64,000 nucleotides of DNA from Heterostelium multicystogenum (Eukaryota; Evosea; Eumycetozoa; Acytosteliales; Acytosteliaceae). The position numbers were made by a program, and so were the translations under genes. The stretch lies in contig RCNN01000121.1 in NCBI GenBank assembly GCA_003667245.1, positions 27,296 through 91,295 of the forward strand, in the 5' to 3' direction. Of the stretch, positions 38,759 through 49,487 are shown one piece after another. Under the pieces are notes generated by a model that saw nothing but the letters and a program-made list of their open reading frames with translations, ran no database searches and had not been told where the DNA came from. Position 1 is the stretch's first letter; every line of letters starts with the position of its first letter.

Positions 38759-39128
38759 TCTTCTCTTTCTTGACCTTCTAGTTCGCTAGTAGTACTATAT
38801 AATAGGGAAATAATCAATGAATATGAAACTAATATATTTAGGTTTTGTCTTTATGTTGGTTGTGTGAAATGAATGAAAGTGCAGCAGTAACCAAAAAATA
38901 AAAAAGTAAGCAAATGGGTGGGTTGAGTGTGGTTTTGATTGATCAAGCAAAAATATAATAAAAAAATAAAAATAAAAAAACTTGGTGTGTCATTTTGATT
39001 TTAAATCTGAATCTGCAAGATCAGACAGACCTGCATAATCAGAAGATCAATTCTTGGGAACTTCATTCTTTTGCCTCTTTCCTAGCAGTCAAAGTCGTAA
39101 TTGCATTGATTGTTTGTCTTTTAAAGCT
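38759..39128. other. Intergenic, 5' flank of wee1
   Basis: 370 bp, AT-rich with A-runs near 38960. The ORF at 38995-39228 (+) overlaps the next gene antisense and is not supported. Confidence 0.4.
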
Positions 39129-40160
39129 TTATTGTTTTGTTTCAGTATTTGCTGTTGATTCTCCGGGTTTAGGATCGTTTTCTTTCATTTCTGGATGCAT
39201 AGATGGAAGCTTGTTCTCGATGGAATAGATTAAATCTCTTAGTTCACTGTTTTTGGGTTTGAGTTGTTCTTCCATGGTTTTGATTGATTCCAGTAGTTTG
39301 TCTCTGTCCTCAGCTGACATGGTTCGGTATATTACAGATGATTTGTGTGCTGTTGCTGCGCAGAAATACTCTTTGTCGTCGGTAAGCTTTGCAATATAGA
39401 ATGCTTCTTCAAATGCTTCCATTGCAATTGAGACAACTTCTTGATCCTTTCCAGAGATAAGTGGGTTGGCAAGTGAACCCAAATAGATTGCTAATTTGAA
39501 GAGAGCTGCCTTATGAAGACGAATGAATTGGTCGCGCTGGAATGAAGGTTGTTCCTTAAGCCAGAGATAGTGTTCCCAGCATTGTACGTGCAGCTTCATG
39601 TAACGGTCACCATCTGCATCTGAGCCATCGAGCTCCTTTTCCTGTTGAACTGAGTAGATACGATCTCTATCTTGGTAGATATAGTTGAGCTTATTGAGAT
39701 AGGCGTTGACCAGAGCCATCATCTTTGGCACCGACTTGTCAAATTTGACAGCACGCTCTATGATTTCAATCTCACGATCGAATTGGTTGGTACGCGAGAA
39801 AATGTTGGTTAACAGCTCGAGAATTCTTGATTCGAGGTGTCTGTCGCCTAGAGCACGTGCAGAGGTGTGTGCTTTATTCAAGTCTTCTACTATAATGTCA
39901 TAAAGATCAGGACTGGTAGATTTTGGAGAAGATGCCAACTCGCAGAACTGAGCGAATGCATAGAACTCTGTAGTCAGAGCCTGACCATGTTCCATAGACA
40001 GCTTGTCGCTCAAGACACGAGCATCCGACGCCTTTGTCTTGAGTTCTGAAATCAATGTCTTGTAGGTCTGAGCTGTTGGTGGAGTTTGTTTGAGTTGATT
40101 TCTCAAAGACAATGATTGATTTAACAATTCTTTTAATTTAGTTTTTTCTGTATCACTCAT
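39129..40160 (-). CDS. Unrecognised 343-residue all-helical protein
   Basis: A single uninterrupted open frame, one of the few in this window without a frameshift. It starts MSDTEKTKLKELLNQSLSLR at 40160 and ends TANTETKQ. Composition and periodicity suggest paired helices throughout, TPR- or 14-3-3-like (for example SARALGDRHLESRILELL, EEAFYIAKLTDDKEYFCAA). No Cys/His clusters, signal peptide or membrane segment. The last about 25 residues are polar and Pro/Glu-rich. No family was recognised; codon use and the conservative amino acid composition indicate a real, expressed cytosolic protein. A scaffold or adaptor role would be inference only. Confidence 0.75.
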   Translation of the reverse strand: MSDTEKTKLKELLNQSLSLRNQLKQTPPTAQTYKTLISELKTKASDARVLSDKLSMEHGQALTTEFYAFAQFCELASSPKSTSPDLYDIIVEDLNKAHTSARALGDRHLESRILELLTNIFSRTNQFDREIEIIERAVKFDKSVPKMMALVNAYLNKLNYIYQDRDRIYSVQQEKELDGSDADGDRYMKLHVQCWEHYLWLKEQPSFQRDQFIRLHKAALFKLAIYLGSLANPLISGKDQEVVSIAMEAFEEAFYIAKLTDDKEYFCAATAHKSSVIYRTMSAEDRDKLLESIKTMEEQLKPKNSELRDLIYSIENKLPSMHPEMKENDPKPGESTANTETKQ

Positions 40161-40427
40161 CCTTTTGTTTTCTCTTCACTTCTCTTCACAGTATATATAT
40201 TATCTACAAATAAAATCCTCAAAATTAACAGAAATGTAAGATCTTAAAAAACTGAAACTGAAATAGATTTCATTTTGTCTTAAAAAAACCAACTCCCAAT
40301 ATAATAACACCAGGTAATTTTTTTTTTAAATGGGTTTTTTTTAATATTTATTTTGTAAAGTGATACTTTGTAATATCTGTTTTGAATGATGACACTAATG
40401 GGTTGATGATAATGTGATATTACAAGT

Positions 40428-40904
40428 TTATAATGGAATAATTAAGATTAATGCACCAGGTCCATTGACAAAAGCTTTCAAATCGGTATTTCTTAGTCTT
40501 GCTCTTATATCGAAAATATAGGTGCCAGGCTCTACAATTTCCTCTGTAATCGAACAACCATTGGTCCACATTGTGCAATGAGAAACACTAACTCCTTTAA
40601 AAGTATTCTCTTGACCAAGTGTCATCATTTTGTTATTTAGAAAACTTGTTACATCAACGGCTGTATTCTGGGAATGAGATACTGAATGAAAATGTGTAAA
40701 AGCAACAAGCCTTGAACGATTTTGTATTACAACAGGGCTACTAGAACCAGTAATTGTACTCCAATTCTCGGAAGTAATGGTATGAGAGTGTTGAGGAATA
40801 TTAATAATTGTTGAACTGACTTTGTTATTTTTTAATCTTTGTATTTCTCGTTCACACTCTTCAAGTCTCCTGACTATATCATGCATATTCTCTATATTAT
40901 ACAT
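40428..40904 (-). CDS. Small unrecognised protein: N-terminal coiled coil plus beta-rich domain
   Basis: 158 residues, single exon, no frameshift. The first about 27 residues form a short coiled coil (NMHDIVRRLEECEREIQRLK). The rest is beta-strand-rich with a late EPGTYIFDIRARLR hairpin and a hydrophobic final strand GPGALILIIPL, an arrangement that recalls trimeric C1q/jelly-roll or tail-fibre-like domains in which a coiled coil drives trimer formation. That similarity is by eye only. No signal peptide. It lies 267 bp from the 343-residue gene on the same strand. Confidence 0.6.
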   Translation of the reverse strand: MYNIENMHDIVRRLEECEREIQRLKNNKVSSTIINIPQHSHTITSENWSTITGSSSPVVIQNRSRLVAFTHFHSVSHSQNTAVDVTSFLNNKMMTLGQENTFKGVSVSHCTMWTNGCSITEEIVEPGTYIFDIRARLRNTDLKAFVNGPGALILIIPL

Positions 40905-41342
40905 TTTTATTGTTCTAATATATTTCTAATTTGAAAATTAAAGGTTTGTTTCTCTTCTCTGAGCGCACTAGGAATCCTTGATTCCTTTAATAACAATAAA
41001 AATTAAATATTCAAGTTGTTAATTATAATAAAAAACAAAAACCTAAAAATGAAAAAAATCAGATATTTTTTCATTCTCCAGAGTGATTCAAGGAATTCAA
41101 CCATTCAGTGATGAACATAGATATGGTATAATGATATTCTTAAAGTCCCAAGTTGTATTTTGACTTTGTTTTTTAAAATTACAAAACAATCAGATATTTT
41201 CACTCGGTTCAAGGAATTTAACTATATTGGGCATGGGAATCAAAAAAATTTGTAATCATCATCTAGGGGATGATATGATGAACATGATATACGATGAAAA
41301 ATCTTAAAGACCCAATTTGTACTTTGGCTTTTGTTGATTTAT
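40905..41342. other. Intergenic between the small coiled-coil gene and the formin 3' end
   Basis: 438 bp. Two partly similar segments (about 41060-41105 and 41190-41225) share CAGATATTTT...TTCAAGGAATT, a local imperfect direct duplication. No gene seen. Confidence 0.4.
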
Positions 41343-44300
41343 TTAATCATCACTTAAAATTTCCTCACAATCATTTTCATACTCTTCTTCATATTCCTCA
41401 TCTACTTCCTCGTCATCCTCGTCATCAACTGAAAAATCATCTACTTCTTCATCATCCTCCTCATCACTTTCCTCTAAAGGCTCAGCATCGAATCTTGATG
41501 AGGCAGATGAATATGTAGATACATTGTCGGCTGGAATGCTTGGTTTGGTCTTTGGGGGTTTAATCTTGTTGGTCTTGGAGAGGTGTTGTCTTCTGATGGT
41601 TCTAAAGTCACCATCTCTAATAAGATTCAATACATCGTCCATCATTCCTTCTCCATCGGTAGATTCTCCCGATGGACTGCTGGCTGAAGTATCGAGTGAC
41701 TTAATGTAATCTCTGATGGATTCATCATCGGTCAAGCTGCTTGCATTGCTCGTATCTGAACCAGTCGATCTCTTCAGTTCTTGTCTCAAGAGCGATAGTT
41801 TGCTAGACTTTGCTTTGGAAATATTGGTATTTCCGATTGGAGACGCTTTAATAGCATTGTCTTTCTGTAATTTTCTAGCATTTGCCTTTTCAGCTAACTC
41901 TTTCTCTCTGTCTATATCCTTCTTTGCATTCTGGAAAGTATCACAGAATCGCTTAAAGATAGCACAAAACTCCTCCATTGGCTTTGACTTGTCTTCACCA
42001 AAGTACTTTGTTACTTTGGCATACAATTGCTCTGTTTCTCCGACCAACTGCTCGGCATCAGCTAGCTCTGTTTTAGCTGACAATAAGAATTCCTATCCAA
42101 TAATACATTAATAACTTTCACGTTGAGCTGCTTCCAAAGAAACTTACAGATATTTGTAATCTAAATGGATCTTGGTCATCCAATGGTGAGACATGGGATA
42201 CTTTAGGCTTGGGCTTTGGTTTCTCACCATCTCCAGTTCCTTCATCTTCTTTCTCTTCCTCAACCACTTCTGACTTTCCTTCCGAAATCAATTCCTTCTC
42301 CAATTTATTCAGACCCACTTTGAGCAACCTAATTTCTGCTACAGATGTTGAATAGGATACTGTGATATGTAATTAGAAATTAGTATTGATCTGACTGACT
42401 CTGGTTTAACAACTTACATGTTGAAGCATCTGATACTTTTGGAATTTCTTCATAGAAGTTTAGAATGGATGGATTTATGGTTCCTATTAATTCAACCAAG
42501 AAGTGTACTAAATTATATTTATCCTTTACGTTGGATCTGGTATCTGACATCTTATTGATACTATCAATCTGGAAACCAGAGGCATTTCCTCTGTTGGTAC
42601 CATAGTTGATGAAGTTACCAATGGATAGGATCAACTCCATCACTGCAAATAACTTTTCATTTTGCAAATCAAGCATTGCTTCCTTGAATGTTCGAATATC
42701 TGGCTTGTTATGATACAGCTTCTCTGGGAAATTCAATTTGAAATGGAGCGCCTGAATACGTTGAGCAAGTCTAGGGATCGAAGATATCTTATCAATGAAC
42801 AGCTCTGCTTTACCAAGTTTGAGACGTTCTTCCTCAGGCTTTTGTTCGTTTACAGTCTTGAAGGCTTGGATAGCGTCAATTTCTTCTTTTGTTGGAATAT
42901 ACTTCACCATCTGATTGATGGTTTCCAGGTCCAGTACCTTATCATCAAGATTGTATATGGCCTTGTGCACAGTGTCAATTGATATTCCTTTTAAATCTAG
43001 AGAGAAGAATTCCAATGTTTTGGGCACGTTTCGAGTCGATAACAGTGACATCTCCCTTCTTCTGATCGTTTTGTTTCTTCTCGAAAATAGCAGCAGCAAA
43101 CAATGTTTCAATCTGCTCATAGGGGAGAGAGTTATCGTATTTTGAGTAGTTAACCTTGGTCCAGAATGTATTTGGAATGTTTCTGGTACGATATTTACTC
43201 CATTGGTAGCTCTTTAATTTGACATTAGGTGGTCTGCTGCAACGCTCTGGGGTGGCAGGTGCCTTCTTTCCAGGTGGAGGTGGTGGAGGTGGTACCCCTG
43301 GTGGCAATGGTATTGCGGATCCATCACTAGATTCTGTAGGCTCCTCAAGTCCACTTAAGAAGTTAGACATTTCTGAAGCTGGAGCCTTGGCTTTTATGTT
43401 GAGTAGAGTCGAATCAGCCTCTGCAACTTTGGCTTCTCCTTTTAGTCCTAGTTTGCTAGCTATGTCTGAAGTGGATGCACTCTTAACAAGTTCATTTTCT
43501 AATTCCTCTTCTTCTTTAAGTACTTCTTCTCCATTTCCACTTCTTATGGCATCTGTCAATCTCTTTATCCTCTTAGCTAACTTGGTAAGTAGAATATCTT
43601 TTTCATGAAGTTTTTCAGCTGCTTTCTTCTTCTCTCTTCGCAAATCCTCTATTTCTTTCTGAATTAGGACAGCTTTTTCTGAAGAAACATGACCGATATC
43701 TATTCCACCAGTTCCACCTTCGAGACCAAGGAACCCAGTCAACTCATCATTGCTGATATCCCCTCCATTCATTTTGTTGAGTATCTTCTCAATAAAGAGG
43801 AAGTTGGACAAACATTCACTTTCGCTTGTGTTCTCCTCTGAGGTATTCTTCAACATATTCTTCATGATGGAGATGAATGCAGCATAAATAGGACTTCCAT
43901 TAGTACGCTCTGTAATCAGACGAAGTAAAGTATTTGGATTATCTTCTGATTGGTCACCCCTGATATTTTCAGCATACTCCTGCTCATCCCAACGAGATTC
44001 CTGTTCAAATAGATCAAGCTGAGTCTGCAAGTCAGGGTTAGCGTTGGTCCTGAGCTCTGTTGCAATTTGATGCACAATATTCTGTATTCCTATTCTCTTG
44101 AACTGGTTTCTAATCTTTATACGGTCATCTACATTTTGAGCTGTGCTAATCAAAGTATTTATCAGAGCGAAAGTAACAGGTTGCAATGGGCCTGGCTGAG
44201 AAAGTCCGTTGATCAAGTGTAAGAATGGTTTCTTTTCACGCTTGACCTCTCTATAGTGATCCATAGCAGCCAATACCAGTCCATGTCCCTTTGGATGCAG

Positions 44301-45063
44301 CACACACAATCCAGCCAATAACTCTGAAACCATCAGAACCGACTTTACATGATGAATATCCAACAACAATGAAATCGAACCAATACTATTTTGAATTCTA
44401 ATCACAGCATCCAATCCAATTCTATTATTCATAATCAACTTTAACGAGTGTAAACATTGTGCAATAATCAATATATCATCTGGTGTTTTACTGTTATTAA
44501 TGTAAGTATAAATTTAAAGATATTAATATTTTCCAAAAACTTGGATTTCTACATTTTGAAATTATCATATTATTCCACTTACTTTGCTTTAATTTCAAAT
44601 GAAGATAAAACTTTGATTAGCAAAGCGACACCATTGATAGTGATGAATTCTCTGAGCCATTTCAAAGGCTGGTTTCCAAGTCTGACACGCAGAGAAGTAA
44701 GTAATTCTTTGGATGGATTATTCTTGAGTCCTTCAACGAAATATTGAGGTGAATGACTCACAGGTTTACTACTTGATTTTTTTCCAGAATAATCTTTTTT
44801 TGAAATTGCCTTATTCTTAAATGATCCTATGAGTTGTTGTTTTCTCTCAACATCTCTTTAGGATGGTAAGAATATAAAATTAACATATATTAATATATTG
44901 AGATATTGAAATTGAATGATATCATTCCTATTACTTACAAATCCATCAATGCCTTTCTTTCAGCTTCAGGTAAACCTGCTTCGTCTAGAATCACCTGAAA
45001 TGCATTATTAATTGCATTTGGATCATCAGACTTTTTAGATTTACCTGAAAATAATCTAACCAT
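41343..45063 (-). CDS. Diaphanous-related formin (GBD/FH3-FH1-FH2-DAD)
   Basis: Nucleates and elongates unbranched actin filaments downstream of Rho-family GTPases. Exons: 44939-45063, 44583-44855, 42418-44490, 42148-42359 and 41343-42092, about 1,143 residues. The N-terminal armadillo-type GBD/FH3 includes SPQYFVEGLKNNPSKELLTS and GLDAVIRIQNSIGSISLLL. A coiled coil precedes a very short FH1 (PLPPGVPPPPPPPG, about 43315-43265). FH2 shows TFWTKVNYSKYDNS, LNFPEKLYHNKPDI and GNFINYGTNRGNASGFQIDS. A DAD-like motif MDDVLNLIRDGDFRTIRRQ is at about 41645-41590, followed by an unusually acidic Asp/Glu tail to the stop. A frameshift at TTTT 42989-42992 is corrected by one base (SRFKGISID). Dictyostelids have about ten formins; this is a DAD-bearing one, paralog not assigned. 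Confidence 0.93.
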
Positions 45064-45984
45064 TCTATTTGATTATAAATAAAACGATAGCATTAACTCT
45101 ATCTATCTATCTATCTATCTCTAAATCCAACCTTTCAATCTTATTATTCTTATGGTTTCTATTATTATTTCTATTTATTTAATAATAATAATAATAATAA
45201 TAAATGACTCAACTAAACTAACCTAATATCTAATGATTGATAGATTATTATTTGTTAAAAAGATATATATTAATATTAATATTAATAATACTAATAATAA
45301 TAATAATCAAAATACATATTCATATGTTAAAGTATCATTGATATACAATACAAGTACAGTGTATTATATATTGGATTTGTTGATAGTATAATGATATTTG
45401 ATGGTGCTTTAGATATGTTTAGATTGATAGGATGAAGTGAAGTGAAAGAGTAAATGTGAGTAGTATTGGGGGTTTAAACAAACACTACTCTACAAACTGT
45501 CATTACTCAAAGTCATTTCTACTACTCTCATCAAAATATCATATTAACAATCAAATAATAAAACAATAAACACCGTTTTAATGTTGTTAAACATATACTA
45601 CATAATAATAATAATAATAATCATCATCATCATCATCACCTTTATTTTATTAAGTTATGTTATTATAATAATAATATACATGTTTTATTATTATTGTTAT
45701 TATTACATTATTATTATTACATTATTAAATATATAAATGTATTGTGATAGTATGGTGGTGGTAGTGGGGGAGGGTTGTTTTGGTTATTGTATTTGTTTGT
45801 TAGTATATGATATGATATAAAATTGTATGGTATGATATAGTATGATATCATATCATATCTTAACTTTGTTAAATCTAGATTGATTTAGGGTTACGCTTTG
45901 CTTTGATGTCAATCATGTTCATGGCTATCGTGGAAATATATCTATTTTTATGATCATTTTGATTTGACAGTTATTGATGATTGT
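45064..45984. other. Intergenic with dense microsatellites
   Basis: 920 bp holding the formin promoter and the 3' flank of the membrane-protein gene. TCTA repeats (45100-45120), several AAT/ATT trinucleotide arrays (45182-45205, 45600-45645, 45665-45730) and ATATG/CATAT words. No gene seen. Confidence 0.5.
45805..45858. repeat. 14-bp perfect inverted repeat (ATATGATATGATAT ... ATATCATATCATAT)
   Basis: Arms at 45805-45818 and 45845-45858 with a 26-nt spacer, located about 130-180 bp beyond the stop codon of the minus-strand membrane-protein gene. In RNA it could form a stable 14-bp hairpin; it may act in 3'-end formation, or be a by-product of pentamer repeats. Confidence 0.65.
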
Positions 45985-47963
45985 TTAAAACATGATATTT
46001 GATTTCGTTGAGTTTACACTTGTCAAGCAGAACTCTGGGATTGAGCTTGAAATAATTTGATTACATGTGCAGATGTCGTCGGATGAACAGAGACCAGCAC
46101 GTGGTACACGCGCGCATGTCCACAGCATTCCAAATAGACCCATCGTAATCGATCCGTAGATGAGCCATGCCAAGAACCATTTGTGTGTCTTCATCCACTT
46201 CCAGGTGGGCTCGATGGGAAGCTTGAAATACTTGGTTTCGATGAAGGTGCATATCGATTCTGCAACGAGATCTAGACCAATCGAGAGCAAACTCTGGTAG
46301 AAAAGAGTGAGAGGCTCGATGACACCATTGTCGAAAAAGTGGAATAACATCCTCCACTTTTGGAACAGGTAGATAAAGATGGGAGCCGAGATGAGACCGC
46401 TAAACTCGAGTGCCACCTGGATGTTGAGAATGGCTGCACGAAGTTGGAGTGACTGTTGGCTATATACAATTTGACGGGCACGTTCTTTTCCATAATATAA
46501 GGAGAGCACAATCTCGTCACGCTTCAAAGCAACCGCACGCAAGATGATGTCTTCAACGGCAGATACGACCATACCGACTTCAGTGAGGTATTTCTCGTTG
46601 CTTGAGAATGTGTAGACAAAGATCTTTCCCAAGGTTTGGTGATGGAAGAAGGTGTGCAGAACGATGTTAGTGTTGAGCATGATGTCGTCGGTCGAGATAT
46701 CACGGGTAAGGAACTGACGCGCCACCACAATAATTGCTGTCCAGTAGATGGGATGAATCACCAGACGCCATCCAAGACGGAGGAGATCGTTATTAATGGA
46801 GAAATAGATTGGAAGCAAAAAGAACATATATATAACAGTACCAACAGTGACAAAGATGTCTGGTGCACAGTAATTATAGGCGACCTCGTAGGCCTTCTTT
46901 TTCACGGCAACCAGTCCGGACTCGACTTGCAGTACCATCGACATACTGTAGGCAAAAATAACCTCACCTACCATGTACATTACCACTACACCGAGGGCAT
47001 CGATAAAGTAGAACCAATAACTAACTCCAATCAGATACAAAGTCATATAGAACAAGATGAGGAATAGACAAATTCCTATCGAATAGTACAATACTTTGGC
47101 GTTTCTAATTCTCTGAAATCCATATGATACAGTGAATCCTAGTGTTACATAAATTGGTCCGAATAGTAGCTTATCAAGATTGACGATGGCACATGAAAGT
47201 TAGTAATTAACATTCTTCCGGGAATATTAAGGTGCAATCTTTAAATACTTACAATGGCAAATTGAAAGAATACATGGTAAGATTTTCTATTTAAATATAC
47301 TTTTGCATTGGTATCGCCACTCCAATCAATGAGTGACATGATATAGACGACTAATGATACAAATATTGCTACAATGATACCAAAGAAGTATCTCTGGACC
47401 ATCAGCTGAACAGTTTTGAATCCTTTCCAGCCAACATCATCGATGGTATAGAGTTTCTCTTGGTAGGGATCGAATGGATCAAACTTGGTGGTTTCTTCGA
47501 GATCATCTTTAAACTCTTTGTCACCGGCGTCGGCATCCTTAGATTTTGGAGTAATGGTATCCAATTCGATCTCATGGGAATTGCTAAGTCTACGAGGTGA
47601 TATACTTTCACTTAGCGATTGTTCGGTAAAGCTCAGATCAATAGATTCCCCAGCCGATTTATGGAAGCTAGAAACTACTGATTTTGTGAGACTTATATCA
47701 CTCTCACTGGAATTATTATTATTATTGATGTTGTTATTATTATTATTATTAATGGTGGTTGAATTTTGATTTGGAGTTGGACTTGAAGTATCCAAGATAT
47801 TGGAATGCAATGGAGCCAAATGGGCATAAGAACCAACCAATGGGGTGGAATTCATTTGTAAATGATAATTTTGGGTTGGAAGTGAATTTGTGGCAATACT
47901 ATCGGCACTGGTTTGTGAAGTACTCCTTAGAATATTGATTTTATTATGATTAAGACTGCTCAT
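45985..47963 (-). CDS. Multi-pass membrane protein with long Ser/Asn-rich cytosolic N-terminus, unrecognised
   Basis: The N-terminal about 165 residues are Ser/Thr/Asn/Gln-rich with an Asn tract (47755-47700) and acidic segments (DKEFKDDLEETTKFDPFDPY). About ten hydrophobic segments follow, including YFFGIIVAIFVSLVVYIMSL, SIGICLFLILFYMTLYLIGV, DALGVVVMYMVGEVIFAYS, GTVIYMFFLLPIYF, HPIYWTAIIVVARQF, SGLISAPIFIYLFQ and WFLAWLIYGSITMGLFGMLW. The C-terminus has several Cys (CARVPRAGLCSSDDICTC). An intron begins near 47252; a frameshift near 47190 precedes the long second open part. About 640-650 residues. No transporter or receptor signature recognised; not an obvious 7-TM receptor. Confidence 0.75.
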
Positions 47964-49211
47964 TTTTAGGTAATGGATGGTTTCAACAAAAGTTGATAAT
48001 AGAAATAAATAATTTTAATGAATAAATATATAATAAATAAATAATAAATAATAATAAATAGGATGTGATGAATGACGTTGGTTAATTCTGAGATGAGGCG
48101 AGGTGAGATGATTGGTTGGGCAGTTGAATTGAGAATATTGAGGAGTTTGAGTCTTGTTGGTGATGATGATTGTGGCCAAGAAGAGTTGTATTATTATAAA
48201 ACTTCCGTCGTTCCTTCGGACTGGATACCGAAAATATATACTTTACAGGTTTTTGAAAGATGTTAGTAAACAAATTCGTTCTTCTAAATATAATTAATTG
48301 AATAAATGAATGAATGAATCCAAGTTTGAGATTCTTTTAAATAGTAATTCTTTTATGTGTAGAGAATTATTATTATTAATGAATAAATTAATTGTAGTTT
48401 ATCACTATTAATAATTGGTATATTAATTAATTAATGGATAGAGTGTCATCATCAAGTGAGTGTAGGTAGTATGTATTGTGAAAGATTTATTTGTGAAGAT
48501 ATATTGATCGGTAGGTATCTAGTGATAAATATGAAGAGATACAAACAATAGCTATTGTTATTGTAGTTGTGGTGGTCAAAGCTGATTTTTAAAACTAGCA
48601 TAAATCAGGATCAACATACTCAAATGAATTCGTTGGAGATGTTCAGAAACTGTCTGTCTTGATTAAGGATACTTTTCTAACTTTAAAGTACTATGTATAT
48701 ATGTGTGAATCAGTGAATGAAGTAGTGCTACTTCTGCCTTGTCACAATTTAAGATAATTGATGATGGTTTTTGTTGTTGTTGTTGTTGATTTATCAATTA
48801 AATTTAAAGACAGAAATGATCCATGTAATTGAAACAGGGTTATATGGTGAGTTAGTCTGGCTTATCTTTTCCACTATTATTCATTCAATAAGCACCAACC
48901 AATCAACCAACTAAGAACAACTTGATCATTCAGCAAAATGCTCCTGATTGATGTTATTGGCTGGAATATGAGATTGAGGATGAGTGATCAAAGATAACCA
49001 TAGAAATTGGAGAGAAGTGGATGTAATATTGGGAACATTGTTAAAAAGGGATTTAGTTTTTGAAGGTTGCGTCAGATCAAGATATAATGTAATAACTCGA
49101 TGATCATTAAAATCGTAATATGATAACAATAATAATAATAATAATCATCAGGTAGAGAGAGCACTTAAGTGAAAGTGAAACCACCACATGAAGATACCCT
49201 TTCTTGTTTTA
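47964..49211. other. Gene-poor intergenic, left part
   Basis: AT-rich. A GC-richer patch at 48195-48235 contains the potential hairpin TTCGG...CCGAA (48215-48219/48228-48232). ORFs at 48072-48273 (both strands) and 48926-49129 (-) are not supported by splice or family evidence, although the latter has a protein-like composition. Confidence 0.4.
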
Positions 49212-49487
49212 TCATGCATCTGCTGGGTCATTTACGTTTGCATTGGGGAGTGTTGTGCTCTTCAACACAACAAACCAACCAACCACACGTGTCATCCAGC
49301 TAGCTGTTTTTAGATTGATTGATTTAAAAAAAACACACACAAAATGGAAACTTGGGTGTGTATGATGATTTGGAATTAGCTTTTTCTTTTTGATCTTAGG
49401 TGTTGTTGACTTGGAACTTTTTGATTTAACCCATTTCACACAAGTTGTAAAACTTGTCAAATCAAATAAACCAACTTTAATTGACAT
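49212..49487 (-). CDS. Possible small basic protein, 91 residues
   Basis: Open frame starting MSIKVGLFDLTSFTTCVKWV at 49487, followed by a Ser/Lys-rich stretch and ending NDPADA. The plausible amino acid mix of the first 36 residues and an A-rich leader with CAACAA repeats upstream are typical of small dictyostelid genes. The middle (FHFVCVFF) overlaps a T-rich tract that could be an intron ending in CTAAAAACAG near 49303. No homolog recognised. It could equally be chance. Confidence 0.3.
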   Translation of the reverse strand: MSIKVGLFDLTSFTTCVKWVKSKSSKSTTPKIKKKKLIPNHHTHPSFHFVCVFFKSINLKTASWMTRVVGWFVVLKSTTLPNANVNDPADA

